64,000 nt of DNA from Streptomyces olivaceoviridis (GTDB lineage: Bacteria; Actinomycetota; Actinomycetes; Streptomycetales; Streptomycetaceae): assembly GCF_014650115.1 (NCBI RefSeq), contig NZ_BMUI01000007.1, positions 1 to 64,000 on the forward strand, written 5' to 3'. Below the pieces are notes generated by a model. The model saw nothing but the letters and a program-made list of their open reading frames with translations. It did not search any database and was not told the origin of the DNA. Positions 60,421 through 64,000 of the stretch are shown here, one piece after another. Positions within the stretch are counted from its first letter, which is position 1. The number at the start of each line of letters is the position of its first letter. A program made the position numbers and the translations under genes.

Positions 60421-63101
60421 TCAGCGCAGCCCCCGCCCCGTCTCCAGCACCTCCCGTGCCCGGGCCACCAGGTGCTCGGCGCCGCACGACCGGGCCAGGT
60501 CCAGGCCCCGGCCCAGTTCCGCGGCCGAGCGGGCGGCGATGCCGTACTCGACACGGGCCGCCGCGTGCTCGTACTGGCAGGGTGAGGCCTCCAGGTAGGT
60601 GACGGCCCGGGCGGCGAGCTGGACCGCCCGCTGCCCCGTCGCCAGGGCGGCGGCGCAGCGCAGGGCCTCGCCGATGGCGGTGTCCGTGCCGAACCGCTCG
60701 GCCTGCCGGCGGGCGTCGGCCGCGAGCTGGGCGGCGCGGTCCGGGTCCTGCCCGGCGAGCGCCCTGGCGAGGTCGACGGACCAGGGCGCGAGGACCGGGT
60801 TGTGGCCGCCGCGGGAGGCGGCGGTCTTCTCGGCGGCCTCCAGTTCGTTGATGCCGTCCTCGGTGCGGCCGACGGCGAGCAGCAGCCGGCCGCGCACGGA
60901 GCGGATGTCGGGCAGCACGATGGTGGACGGGTACGGCGGCGCGAAACCGTACCGTTCGGCGACCGACCAGGCCTCCGTGACCCGGCCCCGGGCCAGCAGG
61001 GTGTCGACCAGACCGCAGGTGGCCGACCAGTACAGCGGCAGGCGGCGGCCGACGTGTTCGGCGAGAACCACGGCCTCGCGCAGGGTGGACTCGGCGTCGC
61101 GCAGCCGGCCCTGTCTGCGGTAGGCGAGCCCGAGGAAGGCGTTGGCCAGGGAGAGGTGGACGCCGTGCCAGCCGGCCGTGGTGTAGACACGCCGGGCTTC
61201 TCGGCGAACAGGCTCTCGGCGCGGTCGAGCCGGTCGGCGTAGGTGTAGGCGCTGCCGAGCATCATCAGCAGTTCCATGCCCCACTCGGTGTCGGTCCAGC
61301 CGAGGCCGGGCGCGAGGCGGCCGTTGACCAGGGCGCGGTCGCACAGGTCGATGACCTCGTCGGCGCTCTCGCCGTGGGTCATCGCGTCGAAGGCGCGCAG
61401 GATCAGCAGGACGCGTTCGGCGTTGTCGCGGCCCGCGCAGGTGCTCGCCAGCTCGGCCAGGCGCCGGGAGCGGGCCGGGGAGACGGTCTCGCCGTGGATG
61501 CCCTCCCACATGAACTGGAAGGCCCGCAACCGCATCCGGACGGGGCCCGCCTCGTGCCGGGCGGCCTCGGCCTCGACCGTGCGGACGGCCTCCTCCAGCT
61601 GGTCGTTGTGGAGCAGCGCCTGGGAGAGGCGGACGACGGCGTCGACCCGGTCGTCGTCGAGGCCGGGCATGCCGAGGGCGCTCCGGAGGTGGTCGATGGT
61701 GACCGCGGGGTTGGTCAGCAGGGTGGCGCAGCCGAGTTCGTAGAGGACGTGCGCGTGCACCTCGGGGAGGGGCGGCTCCGCCAGGGCGCGTTCCAGGCAG
61801 CGGCGGGCCGCGTCGGGCGCGCCGACGGCGAGGTGTTCGCGGGCGGCCTCGCGCAGCTGCTCGACCAGTTCCTCGTCGTCGTCCGGGTGCACCTTCAGCA
61901 GGTGGCGGGCGGCCTCGGCGGCGCCGCGGCCTCGCTCGGTGATCATCTGCGCGGCGACGCCGTGCATGGCGGTGCACACGCCGGACGGGATGGAGTTGTA
62001 GACGGCGGTGGCGATGAGGGGGTGGACGAACTCCAGCTCGCCGTCCGTGCGTTGGGTGCCGGCGGACGGTTCGGGCGCGGTGAGGATGCGGGCGTCGCAG
62101 AGGAGTTCGGCGCACGTGCGGGCCAGTTCGTCGTTCATGGTGGCGAGTTGGGCGACCATGTCGACGGTGATGCCGGTGCCGAGGATGGCGGCGGCCCAGG
62201 CGAACCGGGTGGCCTCCAGGCCGAGGCCCTTGAGCCGGTCGACCAGTCCGCCGTCGCGGGCGGCGCGGTTGAGGGCGCGCAGCTCTCCCGCCTGCGCCTC
62301 GACGGGCGGGAGTTCGCTGTCCCGGACCTTGGCGAGGAGTTCGACGGTGTCGTAGGGGTTGCCGCCGGTGACGGCCCAGACCTCGCGGCAGAAGGGGTCG
62401 TCGGCGTGCCGGCCGACGGTGGCGCGGGTGAGTCCGGCGGTGGCGTCCGGGGTGAGGGCGCTGAGGTTGTGGACGGGGCGGCCGGCGGCGGCCACCGCGT
62501 CGAGCAGGCGGGCGCCGTCCCCGCTGACCTCCCCGGGCCGGCGGGCGACCACGACGAGGACGGACAGGTCGTCCAGGCGCTCGGCGAAGGCGGCGAGCCA
62601 GCGCAGGGTCTCCTGGTCGGCCCAGTGCGCGTCGTCGACGAGCAGGACCAGCGGCCACTGGCGGCGGGAGAGCCGGCGCACGGCGGCGACGAGTCCGTCG
62701 CAGACGTACTGCGGGTCGGCCTTGTCGGCCCGCGGTTCCGCTATGCCGAGGGCGGGACCGGCGATGTCGTACCAGTCGCCGAGGTACTCGCGGGCCTCCT
62801 CGGGCAGTAAGGACAGCAGCGCGGGCTGGAGCAGCTGCCGTACGACGTGGAACGGGACGGATCTCAGCGTCTCGGCGCCGCGTGCGGACCAGACGGCGCA
62901 GCCGCGGCGTTCGGCGATGCGCCGGATCTCGGCCAGCAGCGCGGTCTTGCCCAGTCCCGCCTCACCCCGGATGACCAGCAGGCTGCCCGCGGACGACTGG
63001 TCCGCGCACAGGACGTCGAGCGCCCGCGCGACGGTGGCGAGCTCGGCGTCCCGCTCCCACAGGGGAGCCGAGCCGGCCGCCGACGGCCGTCCCTCCGTCA
63101 T
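60421..63101 (-). pseudogene. LAL-type AAA regulator gene with a frameshift, lacking a C-terminal HTH
   Basis: Reads as one ~893-residue protein if one base is restored near 61195-61199. Frame 1 (63101 to ~61200) encodes the ATPase part: Walker A GEAGLGKT (46-53), Walker B LVLLVDDAHWAD (~145) and TPR-like helices. It then continues in another frame from VYTTAGWHGVHLSLANAFLG to AREVLETGRGLR at 60421. Restoring one G after GAGAAG (giving AAGGCCCGGCGTGTC) would join the frames. The usual LuxR HTH of LAL regulators is absent in all frames after the stop. Leu 98 is a TTA codon (62810-62808), so translation would need the bldA tRNA. Either a decayed regulator or a sequencing error. Confidence 0.75.
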
Positions 63102-63373
63102 CCCGTTACCTCCCCAGGTCGCCCGAACGACGTACGGAACCCGAGCGTAGCCGCCGGGCGCGGCCTTCGGTGGCCGCTCGTGGCAGCTGTTGCCCGGCCG
63201 GGTGAAACAGGGGGCGGGCGGGCGACACGACCGCCCGCACGACCAGCGGACGGAGTGTCAACGACGTCCGACGGAGGGCGGCACCGAAAAATCCGGGGAA
63301 AAATATTCCGCTTTGCCCCCTTGGCGGCGGATCCTCTCATCCCGCTTTCACGGTCGCCTCATACGGTGGGGGC

Positions 63374-64000
63374 ATGACGCAGGTGACTCCTCCCGGGTGG
63401 TACCCCGATCCCGGGCAGACGAACGACGGTCCGCCCACCGAGCGCTGGTGGGACGGCAAGGCCTGGACGGACCAGACCCGCCCCGCCGGAACGGCCGCCG
63501 CGTGGGGTCCCCCGGGCGGGCCGGTGCCGGACGGCGGACCGCGGCCGGCCCAGCCGGCGGGTCCGGCGCCCTCGGCCCCCGCCGGGTTCGGCGCCCACCC
63601 GGGGTATCCGGAACAGCAGGGGTATCCGGGCCGGCAGGAGTATCCGGCGCAGCCAGGCTATCCGGCGCAGCCGGGATATCCGGCGTATCCCGCCCCGCCG
63701 CCCGCTCCCTCCCGGCGCCGGCTGCGCACGGGCATAGCCGTCGCGGTGACGGCCGCGGTACTGGCGAGCATCGGGGTCGGCGTGTACGCCCTCACCAAGG
63801 ACGGCGGGGGCGGCGACGACCGCGCCGGGTCGCGGCAGGGGCCGGGCGGCGGGCAGGACGGCGGCCAGGGCGGGCCGTTCGGCGGCCCCGGCGGCGGCTC
63901 CGGCGGGAGTGGCGGCTCCGGCGGGGCCTCGCCGTCCCCGGGTCAGTCGGAGGCGCCGAAGGTCAAGGGCGGCGGCTCGGTGCCGGACCCGGTCAACGGC
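63374..64000 (+). CDS. DUF2510 domain membrane protein, 3' end outside window
   Basis: About 209 residues visible. DUF2510 at the N-terminus: TPPGWYPDPG followed by RWWDGKAWTDQTRP. Then a Pro/Gly/Tyr-rich linker with GYP repeats (YPEQQGYPGRQEYPAQPGYP), a transmembrane segment (IAVAVTAAVLASIGVGVYAL, ~118-137), and a Gly/Ser-rich extracellular stretch that continues past the edge. TACGGT ends six bases before the ATG: probably leaderless. Many such proteins carry a signal-peptidase-, peptidase- or kinase-like domain further on, which is not visible. The 272 bases before it show no gene. Confidence 0.85.
   Translation, partial: MTQVTPPGWYPDPGQTNDGPPTERWWDGKAWTDQTRPAGTAAAWGPPGGPVPDGGPRPAQPAGPAPSAPAGFGAHPGYPEQQGYPGRQEYPAQPGYPAQPGYPAYPAPPPAPSRRRLRTGIAVAVTAAVLASIGVGVYALTKDGGGGDDRAGSRQGPGGGQDGGQGGPFGGPGGGSGGSGGSGGASPSPGQSEAPKVKGGGSVPDPVNG

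Noticed and set aside
1..64000. tRNA, rRNA, insertion sequence or prophage remnants
   Set aside because: No tRNA-like cloverleaf, rRNA sequence, transposase, integrase or phage structural gene was seen on either strand.

Overview
The window is very GC-rich, densely coded DNA with short gaps, GTG/TTG starts, stop-start overlaps (ATGA, GTGA, TTGA) and many genes with a TAnnnT box 6-9 bases before the start codon (likely leaderless transcripts). With an SsgA-like sporulation protein, a WhiB-like protein, an LPFR small protein and a hopanoid operon, this points to a Streptomyces chromosome. Gene content and order resemble, from memory, the S. coelicolor SCO6767 to about SCO6694 region read in reverse. 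I saw no rRNA, tRNA, CRISPR array, insertion sequence or prophage.

Layout. 1-9048 (minus): hopanoid operon transcribed leftward, hpnC, hpnD, a small DUF6380-like gene, hpnE, a polyprenyl diphosphate synthase, squalene-hopene cyclase, hpnG, hpnH and the start of ispG. It makes squalene, cyclises it and adds the adenosyl-derived side chain. 9348-16418 (minus): a seven-gene overlapping block with a DUF5941/CDP-alcohol phosphotransferase, a sugar- or polyol-phosphate cytidylyltransferase, a glycerol-1-phosphate-dehydrogenase-like enzyme, a second CDP-alcohol phosphotransferase, a GT2 glycosyltransferase and a Wzm/Wzt-type ABC exporter. It looks like an uncharacterised phosphoglycan or glycolipid export system. 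16683-26599: galE, CDF metal exporter, idi (isoprenoid supply for the hopanoids), an anti-sigma-like ATPase, a crotonase, an LPFR protein, Tex, an ABC-F protein and a D-amino-acid oxidase.

26786-45585: secreted Xaa-Pro peptidase and M1 aminopeptidase, PfkB kinase, amino-acid permease with divergent MerR regulator, a fatty-acid oxidation set (fadB, fadA, CoA-transferase/racemase), an enoyl-reductase-like protein, endonuclease V, a YCII protein, a BNR-repeat secreted protein, ssgD, and a second ABC-F gene preceded by a strong promoter, a three-residue leader ORF and a leader RNA able to hide its ribosome-binding site. 45752-54922: DDAH, acyl-ACP desaturase behind tandem operator repeats, WhiB-like protein, VOC protein, LacI regulator, a divergent LigD-type polymerase/ATP-dependent ligase pair, a zinc alcohol dehydrogenase and a DUF3048 lipoprotein.

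54958-59478: protocatechuate branch of the beta-ketoadipate pathway, with MarR regulator pcaV divergent from pcaH-pcaG-pcaB-pcaL. The pcaIJF genes that I recall lying between pcaV and pcaH in S. coelicolor are absent. 59556-64000: an SDR, a large AAA/LAL-type regulator gene carrying a frameshift, a TTA codon and no DNA-binding domain, and the start of a DUF2510 membrane protein cut by the window edge.
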